60,000 bases of DNA. Origin: Membranipora membranacea. Lineage: Eukaryota > Bryozoa > Gymnolaemata > Cheilostomatida > Membraniporidae. Below, one piece after another: positions 11,456-21,963 of the stretch (its first letter is position 1; each line of letters begins with the position of its first letter). A model generated the notes under the pieces. The model was given only the letters and a program-made list of their open reading frames with translations. It did not search any database and was not told the origin of the DNA. The position numbers were made by a program, and so were the translations under genes. The DNA lies in contig OU612072.1 of the NCBI GenBank assembly GCA_914767715.1, positions 16,494,001-16,554,000 of the forward strand, in the 5' to 3' direction.

Positions 11456-12035
11456 ATGTCTGACATGTGCCATGAAAGCTTGAAATAAATAAAAAATTAA
11501 AAGTCAGCTTACTTTACCCATATAACTTGAATTTAGATCAGCAAGCGTTGCCGAGTGCCTAGTGTGCTCGATCACAGTGTAAGTGGCCCAAGATCAAATC
11601 CCGGACCCATAAAGTAGAGGTTAGATTCCCAAATGTTTTTATATATACCACAATTATAACGCGTACTTGTTGCATTTTGCGCTGAGCTTTGCAAGCTTCA
11701 GTGGCTGAGCGGTTGCGCTACATTCTTTGGCTGTATTCACTGAAAATAATTGTGGGGGGATGTCAACTCACTACAACATATAATACTTATCAATCCACAT
11801 GTTATGCATATGAGGATGAAAAGGATGACAACTATTATAGCTAATACCTGGCTGGTCTCACCGCTTTAAAAACATTATCAGCAAAACAAAGAATGAAATA
11901 GTTATCATGATGTATTTCAGGTGTGATCTTTGGTTTGCAAAGAGAAGTTTTGCTGTATTAGTCAAGTCTAAGACGAACCCATTCCTGATACCCTTGGCGA
12001 GATTGAGAAAGTGGGAGAGCGCTTGCAACACGATA
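11456..12035. other. intergenic with weak tRNA-like motifs
   Basis: Around 11545-11605 an A-box-like TTGCCGAGTGCC and B-box-like AGATCAAATCCC suggest a diverged tRNA-derived SINE. Another A-box-like TGGCTGAGCGG at about 11702 has no partner. No gene is seen. Confidence 0.35.
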
Positions 12036-12690
12036 ACAGATCAATGATCCAAATCCCTTCACTCAAGCAGTACAACTAAGTATTTTTTCTTTAGTCCACA
12101 GCAATGACTTCTAAATTTTTTGATGAAGTCTTTAGCAATGAGTTGTATGAGTCGACATTGTTACATCTGCCAAGAATAAAATGGTCGGCATCTGTGATTT
12201 TGGAGACCTGAGCCTCTTTTCTCATCGACTTCCAAATAGAATGGTCTGTGATGTGGACATGTTATCGTAAAAATATATTAATATAAATCACATAATTTTA
12301 TCTGAATAACTATAAAATTTTCATTTGTTTATAATAACAACCCTGCTGCTTGAAACGGAAATTTTGTAGTCCATGTCCTCGTGTTCATTTACTGAAACTT
12401 TTTTCATCATCAGGAGTGGGTTAGTCTGAGCCCCCTAGACTTTTGCTCCCTGCCCGGTGGTATGTCTAAGACTGGACAGATACAGTAAATCTATAAGCAA
12501 ATAGGACGGTCTCTGATGTTGAACATTTTGTCATGAAAAAATATATGATAATGATAAATAAAAAAAAATAATTACATAAGTTTATCAAAATAGCATTAAA
12601 ATCTCATTATTAATAGACCCTGCAGCTTGATACGGGATTTAATTTTTGAATTTTTTTGAAAATTCATGGTCAGCTTCTTCGTTCTCATTT
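12036..12690. repeat. triple tandem modules ahead of unit 3
   Basis: Three diverged copies of the phrase TCTGATGTTGAACATNTTGT lie at about 12238, 12510 and 12737, some 230-270 bp apart, each followed by an AT-rich run. This is the clearest view of the modular start of the repeat unit. Confidence 0.5.
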
Positions 12691-13383
12691 ATTGAAACCT
12701 TTTTCCTCATTGGCCCTATATATCAGCAAATATATAGTCTCTGATGTTGAATATAATGTTCTTAAAAATATGATATATGTGTGAGTGAGCATAAATTATT
12801 GACCATCGCACATTCCTGTAATCATTTATATTTTTGCTTATTATTTTTCTAAACGTTAAACAGTTTTTGAATAAAACGCAAATGTCTGTATTTTGAAAGT
12901 ATATCTTTTCTGACCTCCAATTCAATGTAAAACAACACTTTCCAATCTCATCACAGTGAATTTTCTGCCAAATAAAGTCCAATATATCATCATGTATCGT
13001 ATTTATATAATATATATTATCAAGCTGGTGGCCTGCAATGTTGTTAGTACTAGTTCCCAATGACTGCCTCTCATTCCTTTATTCTTTTGGTCCTAAACCT
13101 TGGCAAGGACATCATTATATGCTTTTGGCTGATTAGTTTTGTACCTTGGCACCTTGCTGTTAGTGAGTCTGTGTCGACTGTTCAGCCTAAGTGCTCTAAT
13201 TAAAATATGAATAATTGCCCTTTTTTGGCTGGCAGGCTCCACAACGTCAGTTTTCAGCAAAATTGTTGTTGAATAAATATCCGATTGTTGGTGAAAATAA
13301 AGGTGGAAATTTGGCAAAAGGGAATAATGAGCTGTCAGCGTCCCTCTATTACCGTTTGAGTCGCATACATAATTATACTGTAA

Positions 13384-14054
13384 AGCTGCGTTTACACGTC
13401 CGACAAATCGGCTAATAATAACAACTCTGACACAGATTATGAATCTGCTCTATAATTGTTGTCTGTCAACATGGCAACGATACGCTATTTACACACTGTT
13501 CATACCTAACCGATTTCAACACAAACTTCCAACTCAACTTGTCTCTGATTGGCTAGTGAGACAACTAGTTGGTTTATTCAGTAGTAGTATTAGCTAGTAA
13601 CTAGTATTACTACTTAGTAATTCATAGCTGGAGAGTGGAGTCTCCTTCACTAGTCTCCCTAGTTGAAAGGCTACTGTTGTGCCCCTGCAGACTGAGACTG
13701 AGACTGACAGAGAGTCATGTATAGTAATGATTCATCATCTGATGAAGATGTTATAATAGCAGCAGCAGCAATAACTGTTATAACTATATTGCTGTACAAG
13801 TTGCTGCTAAGGACAAGGAAAGGGTGAGAGAAATATAATGATCACCATTACTTATACTCATTTATTGGCTGAACCATTCATAATTGTTAAGATCTGTCGT
13901 TCACTTGTGACATTGTCACAAGTGAACGATTTTGAACAATACAGATTTAAACACCGATTTAAACACAGATTAACTGTTTACACAGTCAGTCAAATCGGTG
14001 ACCTGTGTCGGAGTTGTTATTATTAGCCGATTTGTCTCACATGTAAACGCAGCT
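13384..14054. mobile_element. PIF/Harbinger-type MITE with TAA duplication
   Basis: Inverted ends of about 52 bp begin AGCTGCGTTTACA on both sides and share the word ACAAATCGGCTAATAATAAC. The 3-bp target duplication is TAA (13381-13383 and 14055-14057), as expected for PIF/Harbinger. At 671 bp it encodes no transposase. A short frame from ATG near 13717 (MYSNDSSSDEDVIIAAAA) ending in a GTGAGA donor may be the remnant of a first exon of the autonomous parent. Confidence 0.8.
13898..13928. repeat. perfect 15-bp hairpin inside the MITE
   Basis: CGTTCACTTGTGACA and its exact complement are separated by a single T. It is internal to the Harbinger MITE and could be a nested foldback. Confidence 0.8.
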
Positions 14055-14496
14055 TAATAGCTTTCCTAAAATATAATAAACATAGCCTCAACTTAAAGGA
14101 CTCTCAGTTGAAAAAGGATAGTTTTGTCATTAGGTTTGCAACCATGGGTTTGTCACTTTGATATTGATGAGTGGCCTGTAGCTGAATCACTCAGCTTCTG
14201 TATGATACATCACCAAACGCATTCTTCACATTTCACTTTCCCACTCCTGTGTCAGCATTACTCACAGATTAATATTCCCAGATTATGATATATTTTGTTG
14301 TAGTCTGTCTCTCGTCACACTGCGCTGTCTGGTAAAGTTCTCTCACCAAATCAAAATAATTAGGCTATAAATTTGAAAATTATTCAAAGTAAATTTGGAA
14401 TCCAATTTTGTACCACAGTTGGCGGTTGTCACTGACAGAAATTTGTGTAGCCACCATTATGGTCATGATATTATATTAAACCAGTATTTAGTAGAG

Positions 14497-14748
14497 ACTA
14501 GAAGATGGCTCAGTTGGTTGGAGGGCCGTGCCTTTAGCATGCAAGTGTTGAAGATCGCGTGTTCGAATCCTACTGATGTCCATCGACTACTGGGGTTTGG
14601 TTGGACCCAGCAGTGCTCCGACCTGCCTGCAAACGTAGAGCAACCTGGCGTAGATAATGCGGCCTTGCCCCTACTTTGTATTTTGCCACCCATGCCTTGG
14701 ATGTGGCCTGTGATACAACAGCTTGCTTTTAAATCAACGATTCTATAA
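14497..14748 (+). repeat. tRNA-derived SINE
   Basis: A box TGGCTCAGTTGG at 14506-14517 and B box GTTCGAATCC at 14561-14570, followed by a GC-richer body of about 175 bp unlike its AT-rich surroundings. The flanking relic repeat is continuous on both sides when compared with other units, which supports an insertion. Confidence 0.7.
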
Positions 14749-15006
14749 GGTGTCAAGTTATCCTTCCTCTTAGTCTGAGCAGGTAACTTCGGAGTAAAAA
14801 TCACAAATTTTGACTGTCAACATTCTTAGCTACATTATCGTTAATAGACTTTACTAAAGGAAAGTCTGTGTCTTATTTTGAGAAAACTTAATTGTAAGCT
14901 AGCAGCAGCATTATTAGTCACCCAGCGCAACCAGCGAAGATGATCCTATTGTCTGGGGACAAAACAACTTTTCTATAGCCACATAACCAATGTCAAAAGG
15001 ACAGAT

Positions 15007-15988
15007 CTATCCTGCAAGTTGGAGAAAAAATGTCACCACAGGAGTGAAAATGTCAATTGAACACCCTTTTTCCAACCTTACTTTACTTGTTAAGCGCTTA
15101 TGTATAAATCGTACGCCTGAGACTACCACCTGCCATGAGCTTTGATCCGCGCCACAGACCAGCCTCTCTTGCTTGCCCAAGTTGCTCCACCATGACGAAA
15201 ACAATGGGGAGTAATCTTCACCTTCAAGCCAGCAACACAGCACTCTTTCTGTAACATGCTACGGAGGGACGCCGCAGTGATGTTGAACAGTGGTTCATCT
15301 TCTAGTCTGCACTCTTGCTTCTCCAAGTAACCCTTAAATAACTGCACAATGCCAATAGACTTGGACAGGAGTCTGAAATCGTGATGATAGCAGGCTTCTC
15401 AGAGTGCTTGAAAGACCTCAGCCTTAAAAACAGAGTCTTCCTAGATTTTGAGATCTTGACATCATTACATCGTAGATAGTGTTCCTCACTAGACACACAA
15501 AATTTGGACGGCCAAAGGAATCCAAAGAAAGCCAAGGATACCATCACCTTTAACATCTGACATGAATAAACTGGCAGAAAAACCTCAGCCCCCCGATACA
15601 GAGACTTGATCTGCGGCAAAGAGACTGGGTGCTTCCTCAGAGTCTGTTGCCTTCTCTTCTTCAATCCCTTCGAAGCTATTCCTAGCTTGTCAGATTCCCA
15701 GGCGATCTCAATGCCCTTGCGTCTAAACATGTGACGGAGTGCTGACAAGTGGGATTGCACTCTCCCATATCCCAGACCCTTCTTGACCAGTTGCGCTACC
15801 CATAGCTCAGCCGAGACTTCCGATTGTCCACTGGATATAGGCAGTGACATCTCTTCACAAAAGGTCGAGTTATCATCAAAACACTTCTCATAAATAGCTG
15901 TAGAATTTGTAGACAGAGAATCTGCGATCAGTGACTCAAACTCTCCCTCTAAACCTGTAACAGACAAAACAAAACTTTCATTAGCCAA
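15007..15988 (-). pseudogene. DIRS tyrosine recombinase (YR), inactivated
   Basis: Two overlapping frames (15988-15302 and 15347-15007) make up one YR with a frameshift near 15320. The N-terminal core-binding region is followed by AFFGFLWPSKF, where the family normally has the first catalytic Arg (here Trp). The second box HCFRHGGATWA retains HxxR. After GRW comes an in-frame stop, and the likely nucleophile Tyr (AYDLYI) lies beyond it. A possible acceptor (CTGTTACAG) at about 15958 precedes GLEGEFESL, so the frame may have been spliced onto an upstream exon. Confidence 0.8.
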
Positions 15989-16020
15989 TCAAAGTTTCAA
16001 CACAAATTGACCAACACATC

Positions 16021-16068
16021 ACTACCCCCTCCCCCCCACCCGAGCTCTACAGCCGACTGATACGGCAT
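16021..16068. repeat. C-run plus GCCG-loop-CGGC hairpin motif, copy A
   Basis: A C-rich run followed by GCCGACTGATACGGC, lying between the RNase H and recombinase parts of the DIRS element. Confidence 0.5.
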
Positions 16069-16087
16069 TCACTTCCAACTTATCACA

Positions 16088-17508
16088 CTACTGCATAGAT
16101 TTATCCCTGCAGTACAACCTGTTCAGGCTATTAGTCACGGCCATGTTGTCAGTAAAAATGTTGATCCCCATATCAGAGAACTCCAAACTGAGCAACGTAA
16201 GTACAACATTGATGGGATACAGTTCCAATACTGCAATGTTGCACTTCTTGCCGTAAGGCCAAGACCCTGAGAACCAAGATGACCGCCACATAAAACCGAA
16301 ACCTACAGAGGTTGACGCATCTGTGTATACATCAGGGCAGCAAGATGTTGAGGAATCTAGCATCCTAAATGGCCTTTCTGGTGGGGTATGAAGTAGGCTA
16401 AACCACAAACGCAAATCATCAGTTACTTCCTCCGAGACTTTCCTCCTTTTTTTTCTTGCCGTTGGGAAAGAATTCCAGACAGACTCTCGTATACGCTGCT
16501 TAGTTAAATCCTTGCACTAGCTATAACCTGTGATATATGGTTTAATGAACCAGCAAGTGACTGCCTTTCCTTAACACGTGGTGTCCTCCTAGACAGGAAT
16601 TGATTGTGTTTACAAATAATTTTGTCTCTCTTTTCTGATGGGATATACATAGCCAATCCCTCAGCATCAATACCAATCCCCAAAAACACCAAGCTCTTCA
16701 CTGGCCTCACGGTTTTATGCGGTGCAATAGGCACTCTGGTAGCCTCACACAATCCCTCAAAGCCCCCTCGCAATTCTCTTGCGAGTCCGCCACAAAGAGA
16801 ATTCATCCAGATAGTTGAAAACATGGGCCTGCACCGGAGAGTGCTTGTAAAACATACAAGCTAAGGAGTCACTAATCCTACTGAGTAACTGGCATGAACT
16901 AGACGCTCCCATTAGCAGCATCCTATCCACATAGTACTCGTCCTCGATGTATATGCTCAGGAATCTCCAATCTTCGCGTCTGATAGGAACAAACCTGCAG
17001 GCATCAGCCAGATCCACCTTAGCCAACCAAGCACCACCATCCCCATAATTTGATATCAAACAGTGACCGACGTCTTGAACCGAGCAGTACTGCACAGATC
17101 TTAACAACTCCGGTATATTGTCATTCACAGCGCCTCCAACTGGATGGGAGAGGTTGAATATCATACTATATTTATCACTGTTGGGCTTTTGTATCACATA
17201 GAGGGGAGAAATGAAGATATCAGGAAATAGCTTGCTAGAAAAAGGACCAATAATGCGTCCCTTGGCCACCTCATTGCTGAGCTAGACAAAAGAGGCAATG
17301 GAGAAGGCCGCGGCTTTACTTTCCCATGCAATAAGTGAAAATCCTGTTTTACACAAAGTGGGAAGCCATGTCTGGAGCCATCGATTACAAATTGTTCATC
17401 TGAATAACCCTTCAGATATACAGCCAGTCTTTCCACGTTCACAGGTGACTCAATGCCGAAAGATGACATATCTGCAAAAAATAAACACAGCAAGTTTTCA
17501 GCAAACAC
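16088..17508 (-). pseudogene. DIRS reverse transcriptase-RNase H, inactivated
   Basis: Pieces 17508-17194, 17269-16757, 16824-16504 and 16414-16088 together form one RT-RNase H. The DIRS-type RT signature GRIIGPFSSKLFPDIFISPL is followed by the LAKVDLADACRF motif and then NYLDEFSL, where the catalytic LDD is changed to LDE. The connection contains FLGIGIDAEGLAMYIP. The RNase H region shows VYTDAST, AVLELYPINVV and FTDNMAV. At least three frame breaks occur. A possible intron acceptor (TTTTTTGCAG at about 17472) precedes the first piece. Confidence 0.85.
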
Positions 17509-17564
17509 TACATAACCATTATACTCAAACTAATCAAGTAAAAACCTTTGTCTCGATATTCCTC

Positions 17565-17615
17565 ATAATACCCCCCCCCCCCCACCCGAGGGGAGGGTGC
17601 CGACTAATACGGCGT
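17565..17615. repeat. C-run plus GCCG-loop-CGGC hairpin motif, copy B
   Basis: A run of 14 C, a G-rich stretch and then GCCGACTAATACGGC. It lies upstream of the RT part of the DIRS element. Confidence 0.55.
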
Positions 17616-17639
17616 TTCCGACGAATTGGTAGATGAGCT

Positions 17640-18390
17640 AGATTAGATTAGATTTTATTGATACATTCGTGTTCAATGATGATAGTGTGGAATGTTTACA
17701 ATGCGTAACAAAAAAAATATTAAGAGGTGATTGTTGAAATATGTCATAAAAAAAGGAAAAAAAAACGATTTGGCACGCTTTTGTGTTCTACATTTCTTAG
17801 GTCTAAAAATGGCATTATTGCGAGAGGAAACCCTACTAAAATTTGTTGGTATTCGATTATAAAGTAGATGGGTCGGATCATCAGCTATTCGTAAAAAATG
17901 GCACTTTGAGAGTTCAAAAATTAAATCACATACGGCCGACAAAGCTAAAACTTGTAATCTCTTGAAATCTGGAAATCATCCTGCTAGCTGATCGCTGTAT
18001 TCTTTCTTAACTATCCCTGTCTTGATCAGATAACATAAAAAACCAAGCAGGGGAGGCATACGTGATTAGGGATCGGATGTTGGCACAGTAGTATCGTTTA
18101 AGTCCTTCTCTATTCATACCAAGGACTTTCAGTTGGCGTAACAGAAAAAGCCTTTAATTGCAACTTGAAATAATTCTGTCAACATTATTACTAAAAGTTA
18201 GATGTTTGTCAATGTGTATGCCTAAAAACTTGGTATCCGTAGAAGGTTGAACACTTACTGAATCATCAACAAAAATAGTCTTATCATAATTAGTACGACC
18301 ATTAAAATAAACATTCATAATGACCGTCTTGTTAGCATTCAAAAGCATCATATTATCTACGGCCCATTTCATGGTATGGGTGACAGTTAG
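17640..18390 (-). mobile_element. LINE 3' fragment inserted in the DIRS element
   Basis: The minus-strand frame 18372-18154 shows the RT palm/thumb end (ANKTVIMNVYF, then TKFLGIHIDKHLTF) of a CR1/L2-like ORF2. Frame 17942-17673 matches its C-terminal tail style (NNAIFRPKKCRTQKRAKSFF). The 3' end at about 17640 is a short AATCT repeat, as in LINE tails. It is 5'-truncated and lies between the gag and RT parts of the DIRS element, so it is younger than that element. Confidence 0.7.
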
Positions 18391-18439
18391 TCAATTAGCC
18401 AAAGTGATTGGTTGATCTACTTCTTACTACATCTGTACT

Positions 18440-19244
18440 CCGGGTGATCTGCGCTGGCAATTTTTTGCACTTGTGAGTGAATCTGCAGGTATTTCCGAAC
18501 TTGCATCCAGCAGCAGAGTTAAACCTCAAGCAGTAGCGCTCAGACTTTCAACCAGGTTGCTCGGCTTTCTTCTTATTCGTCTTAGTCTCTCGAAGTCCAC
18601 CAGCCAGCTCAGCGATATACTCTCCCCATACCACATCAGCATTCCTACTCTTCAGACACCTGAATTGAAAGTCATATTCAATTCCATCCTTCCCTGCCAT
18701 GTGGAAGCCCTTCACTATCTCAAAGTGGCGAAGCATGCCTTGAACATCACTGGGGTAGAACTCTAGGTGAATACTCATGAACACAAAAAAAGCATCAATC
18801 CACGAGTAGAATGACTCAAGGTTCTTACTATCTTCCACCTCTTCAAATAATCCATCGACAACAGAGAACCTCTTTCTCACCTTATCATCCCTTGCTTGTG
18901 GTTACATCAGCTTAAAGTCGATGAACTCACCTTCACGAATCTTTTTTCGTAGCTTATCATCCACGTGCTCATTTCTCGGATGGGCTGGCACACAGCCAAA
19001 AGATCTTTTTTGCCAGGTTGTAACGCTAGACTCTCCAACATCAACTTCTTCCTCATTGCTCTCCTCCACTATTGAAGAAAGCTCTTCCTCCTCCTGAAGC
19101 TGAAGTCGAAGCCACACAGGTTACTTTCTTCATAGGGCCTTTTCCCTTCACCGAAGATGTGGCCTTTCCTCCTTTCCCTTTTGCCGGAGCCTTGGCCCTC
19201 ATAGGCTGCAAAGTGCCATCCTCCGAGGCTCTCCTAGTAGACTC
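18440..19244 (-). pseudogene. DIRS gag-like ORF with CCCH zinc finger
   Basis: After a possible acceptor (CGTCATAG) the frame opens with a Lys/Gly-rich stretch (APAKGKGGKATSSVKGKG), shifts frame near 19080, continues through an acidic segment to GEFIDFKLM, then meets an in-frame TAA. It resumes with FYSWIDAFFVFMSIHLEFYP and YDFQFRCLKS, typical of DIRS gag. After another frame change near 18545 comes a CCCH finger, C-x8-C-x5-C-x3-H (CLRFNSAAGCKFGNTCRFTH), at about 18468-18527. It is clearly broken. Confidence 0.7.
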
Positions 19245-19534
19245 CTATGACGATACCACAAATTTTAATAGTTGCAACCGATGAAGAATGGCAGACTGAC
19301 ACCTTTTTTAGTCACACTATAACAATAATAACAAACTTATCACCCTAATAATGATTAACAGTATCCTAACTTAAATAACATAACTATTATCACCTCAATT
19401 ATAATAAGTATCAACTTAATTGAACTGGCTGATTACACTTAACTAATTACCTTAATAAATCAGCAATTAATAACGAGTAAGAAGATTCAGCTCACCCTGG
19501 TCCACATGCATACAAACCTGATCCAAAAAATCTC

Positions 19535-19585
19535 AATACCACCCCATGGTGGGGAGGGGGAATGTTGACTAATAGGACTTTAAAT
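19535..19585. repeat. CCCC/GGGG plus GACTAATA motif, copy C
   Basis: CCACCCCATGGTGGGG hairpin, a G run and TTGACTAATAGGAC. It lies between the hydrolase and gag parts of the DIRS element. Its small GC stem is lost. Confidence 0.4.
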
Positions 19586-19665
19586 TCCATCCAATGAAAG
19601 GGGCAAGTGTTCATAATTACATCACCGGTTCGTTGTCCATACTCACATCAATCAACAGTCGCAGG

Positions 19666-20204
19666 TTATAAACGATCCAACTTCACCAAAAGTTGTGGTT
19701 GATCACCCACACGAGAAAGGCAATGAGGTAACGTATTGCCTGCCGATAACCTTGATGAAGGAAGTGCACGCCATCCACGTTTCTCCACGCCTGTCGTCAA
19801 TCCCACAACCAGAATGTGACCCCGAGGGTTGCAACTAAACCGTCTCTCCATAATCCCAGCATACTGGCGAGCCCTGGTATTGTAGTTAACGCTGGATAGC
19901 GTCAGTGATGGGATCACCACTGTCTCTGCTCCTTCCTGCAGAATCTGATGAGCTAGGAATCCTGTCCTATCAGCAAGTTGATAAGGGGAGCACCAACCAG
20001 CATCCAAGTCGTTCCCGCCAATCATAAGAACCACCAATCGAAACCCAGCACAACGCCCAACTTGCTGTTCTGCCCAGTTGATTCCCGCACCACCTTGCCA
20101 TATCCATATCACCGAAACATCAGTGATATGCTGACAAAGCCAGCGCCTGTGGGGGTATACATTCTCCCAACATGAGAGTCACCCAAGATCGACACCGTAG
20201 CTTC
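19666..20204 (-). pseudogene. SGNH hydrolase-like ORF of the DIRS element
   Basis: After acceptor TTTTTTAG (20205-20212) the frame opens EATVSILGDSHVGRMY, giving SGNH block I (GDSH). A 1-nt shift near 20150 leads into QGGAGINWAEQQVGR and MIGGNDLDAGW (block III, GGND). A second shift near 19780 puts block V (VDGVHFLHQGY) in another frame. All three diagnostic blocks are present in order, so the family call is good, but the gene is broken twice. SGNH hydrolases are known in Ngaro-type elements. Here it lies upstream of gag, which I find unusual. A GTGAGT donor follows the stop near 19645. Confidence 0.7.
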
Positions 20205-21823
20205 CTAAAAAATAAACTCAGCATTGCACTATAATGACGTTCAGGACATGCTGTAACAAATTTTACTTCTTTTATTATTAAAGGTCTTCGTGATATACAT
20301 ATTATGTATATCACAAAGACTTTTGTACCTCATTATGTGAAATGTTACACCACATCCTGTAAGGCACAATAAATGGTCTTTAATTAAGAGTTTAATTAAC
20401 CTATAATGCTAAATGAAGTTCTGTTGTGCCGCCGGCTAATTAATTCTACCTACAGATACATAAATAATATATATAATATTTAATATGTAATAACATACAT
20501 ATCTACATTAATTTATACCCCTAAACAGCAGCCTCGGCCCCCTCTATTGGACGTTATGGGCATTGCAAACGCGCCAAGATATGCCGCAAGTAATGGTCAC
20601 CAAGCTCACTGCTGCTTTGAGCGGCTAGTTTGGGCGCTTCCTCGCGTATGCATATACCACTAACCTCAAGAAGGGTGAACCCGATAACAAGAGCACATGT
20701 CAATACAATTCCAAGAGCAAAAAAATAGCAATACTAAGCAGGTTCACATAAAAGGAAAAAGTTCCGGCCTGACAGGCGTGCAAACAGGGGATCCAGGCCC
20801 TAGTGCAACAGGCGGCCCTGTCGGGCCCTCTCAAGTTTCATGAAGAATTTATTTTCACTTAGCATCCCCTTCGGGCCCTTCTCAAGTTACATGAAAATAT
20901 TATTATTTTGCCTTTAGGCACTTCCCCTCGTTACAAGAGGGAAACTTCATTACTTGTTCCATGAGCTACCTCAATTTACCAGAGGTTTATTTTACCTACA
21001 TAATTAAATACTAGAAGAGATAAATTATTTATCCTGTTAAATAATTAAGCCCTAACAACCTTAGCTTTAGGTAGTCAGTCTGCCAATATAATAAAATTAC
21101 CGAGTATCATTAATCAAGGCTTCAAGCAAAATCACATATGTGTGCTGCAAACAAGGTCTATCAATCAAGCCACTGACAATAACAGCACAGTGACTATAAA
21201 AATTCTTGCCCTTTTCTTACACAGTGCAACAAAACAATTGCTCATAATCCTTGAAGAATTCATTGGTTTCAATATAAAACTATGAGGATTGACCAATACT
21301 GCTCATCAAAAGCCGGCAAAACTTTAGTAAGTGCTACAAGCATCTCCATTTTGCTACTATAATAATTTCATCATTGGATGCAATAAACCAATACCAAAAG
21401 GGCTGAGCGAGTTATTGTTCAAGTTAAGCAACAAAGATATAAAATGAAGCCATAAATTTAGCTAAGACCCTTTACAAACAAATGATGTATTATTAGAATT
21501 TATTTTTATTTTTATATATAAAAATAAATGAATGTATAAATATTCAGTAAGGCTGAGCGATAAGATATAAACATGATCATAGTAACAGAAGAGGAAAAAA
21601 TGCATCATAGCTGTGAAGAAGAGGAGAGGTAGAAATAAAAATGATGATTTGGTATAACCGCTCTACTATGGACGTAAAACAGGTGATCAAATGGATAAAT
21701 TTTAATGTGATATATAGCTTTTTAAAACTGTTCAACCTTGGTTCAACGACGCATATAGATCATTGCCAGGCAAACAACAACAGCCATTATTAACAAAAAT
21801 AAGGTCGATAGAGTTTCTCTATA
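20205..21823. other. DIRS 5' flank and TRIM 3' flank, no gene
   Basis: It holds a 20-bp inverted repeat (AAAGTCTTTGTGATATACAT type) at about 20280-20324, a GC-richer patch at 20530-20660, and a stretch at 20780-20960 with recurring CGGGCCC and TCAAGTT words that could be the DIRS leader or terminal region. From 21131 it matches 32589 onward, the 3' flank of the second TRIM gene. Confidence 0.45.
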
Positions 21824-21963
21824 TCATTCAGTGAGAATTTCATACATGCACACAGATTTCTCAATGAATGTAGGAACTACGAGTGTTTTACCGTACAGAC
21901 ATAAATCAAGAATAAGTGATTTAGACTTCTTTGCTGGATTAGTCAGTACTCTGTTCATATTTC
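21824..21963 (-). CDS. TRIM-like protein A, terminal exon 8
   Basis: Acceptor CATTTTCAG, then 2 nt plus 46 codons: NMNRVLTNPAKKSKSLI, DLCLYGKTLVVPTF, CMYEILTE and TGA. It completes the propeller. Its length, phase and stop are the same in gene B, and the same exon recurs in the relic units at 10919 and 59007. Confidence 0.75.

Larger units (their letters stand above)
12691..15000 (-). pseudogene. TRIM-family 3'-region relic, unit 3 (most diverged)
   Basis: Recognisably the same unit as those at 3338 and 8586 but more diverged. It is interrupted by a Harbinger MITE (13384-14054) and a tRNA-SINE (about 14497-14748). Its right end is cut at about 15000, where the DIRS element begins. The first terminal-exon relic is split by the MITE. 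A 74-codon minus-strand frame at 13093-13317 is open only in this copy and I treat it as chance. Confidence 0.5.
15003..20204 (-). mobile_element. decayed DIRS/Ngaro-type retroelement
   Basis: Minus-strand order: SGNH hydrolase (about 20204-19666), gag with CCCH finger (19244-18440), reverse transcriptase-RNase H (17508-16088), tyrosine recombinase (15988-15007). A tyrosine recombinase instead of an integrase, joined to a DIRS-type RT, identifies the superfamily. Every domain carries stops, frameshifts or lost catalytic residues, so this copy is dead. A LINE fragment interrupts it at 17640-18390. The left edge abuts relic unit 3 at about 15000; the right end is not defined and could extend to about 21.1 kb. 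No split direct repeats were identified by eye. Confidence 0.8.

Noticed and set aside
13093-13317. 74-codon minus-strand frame in relic unit 3
   Set aside because: The other relic units carry stops at the matching positions, so the frame is not conserved.
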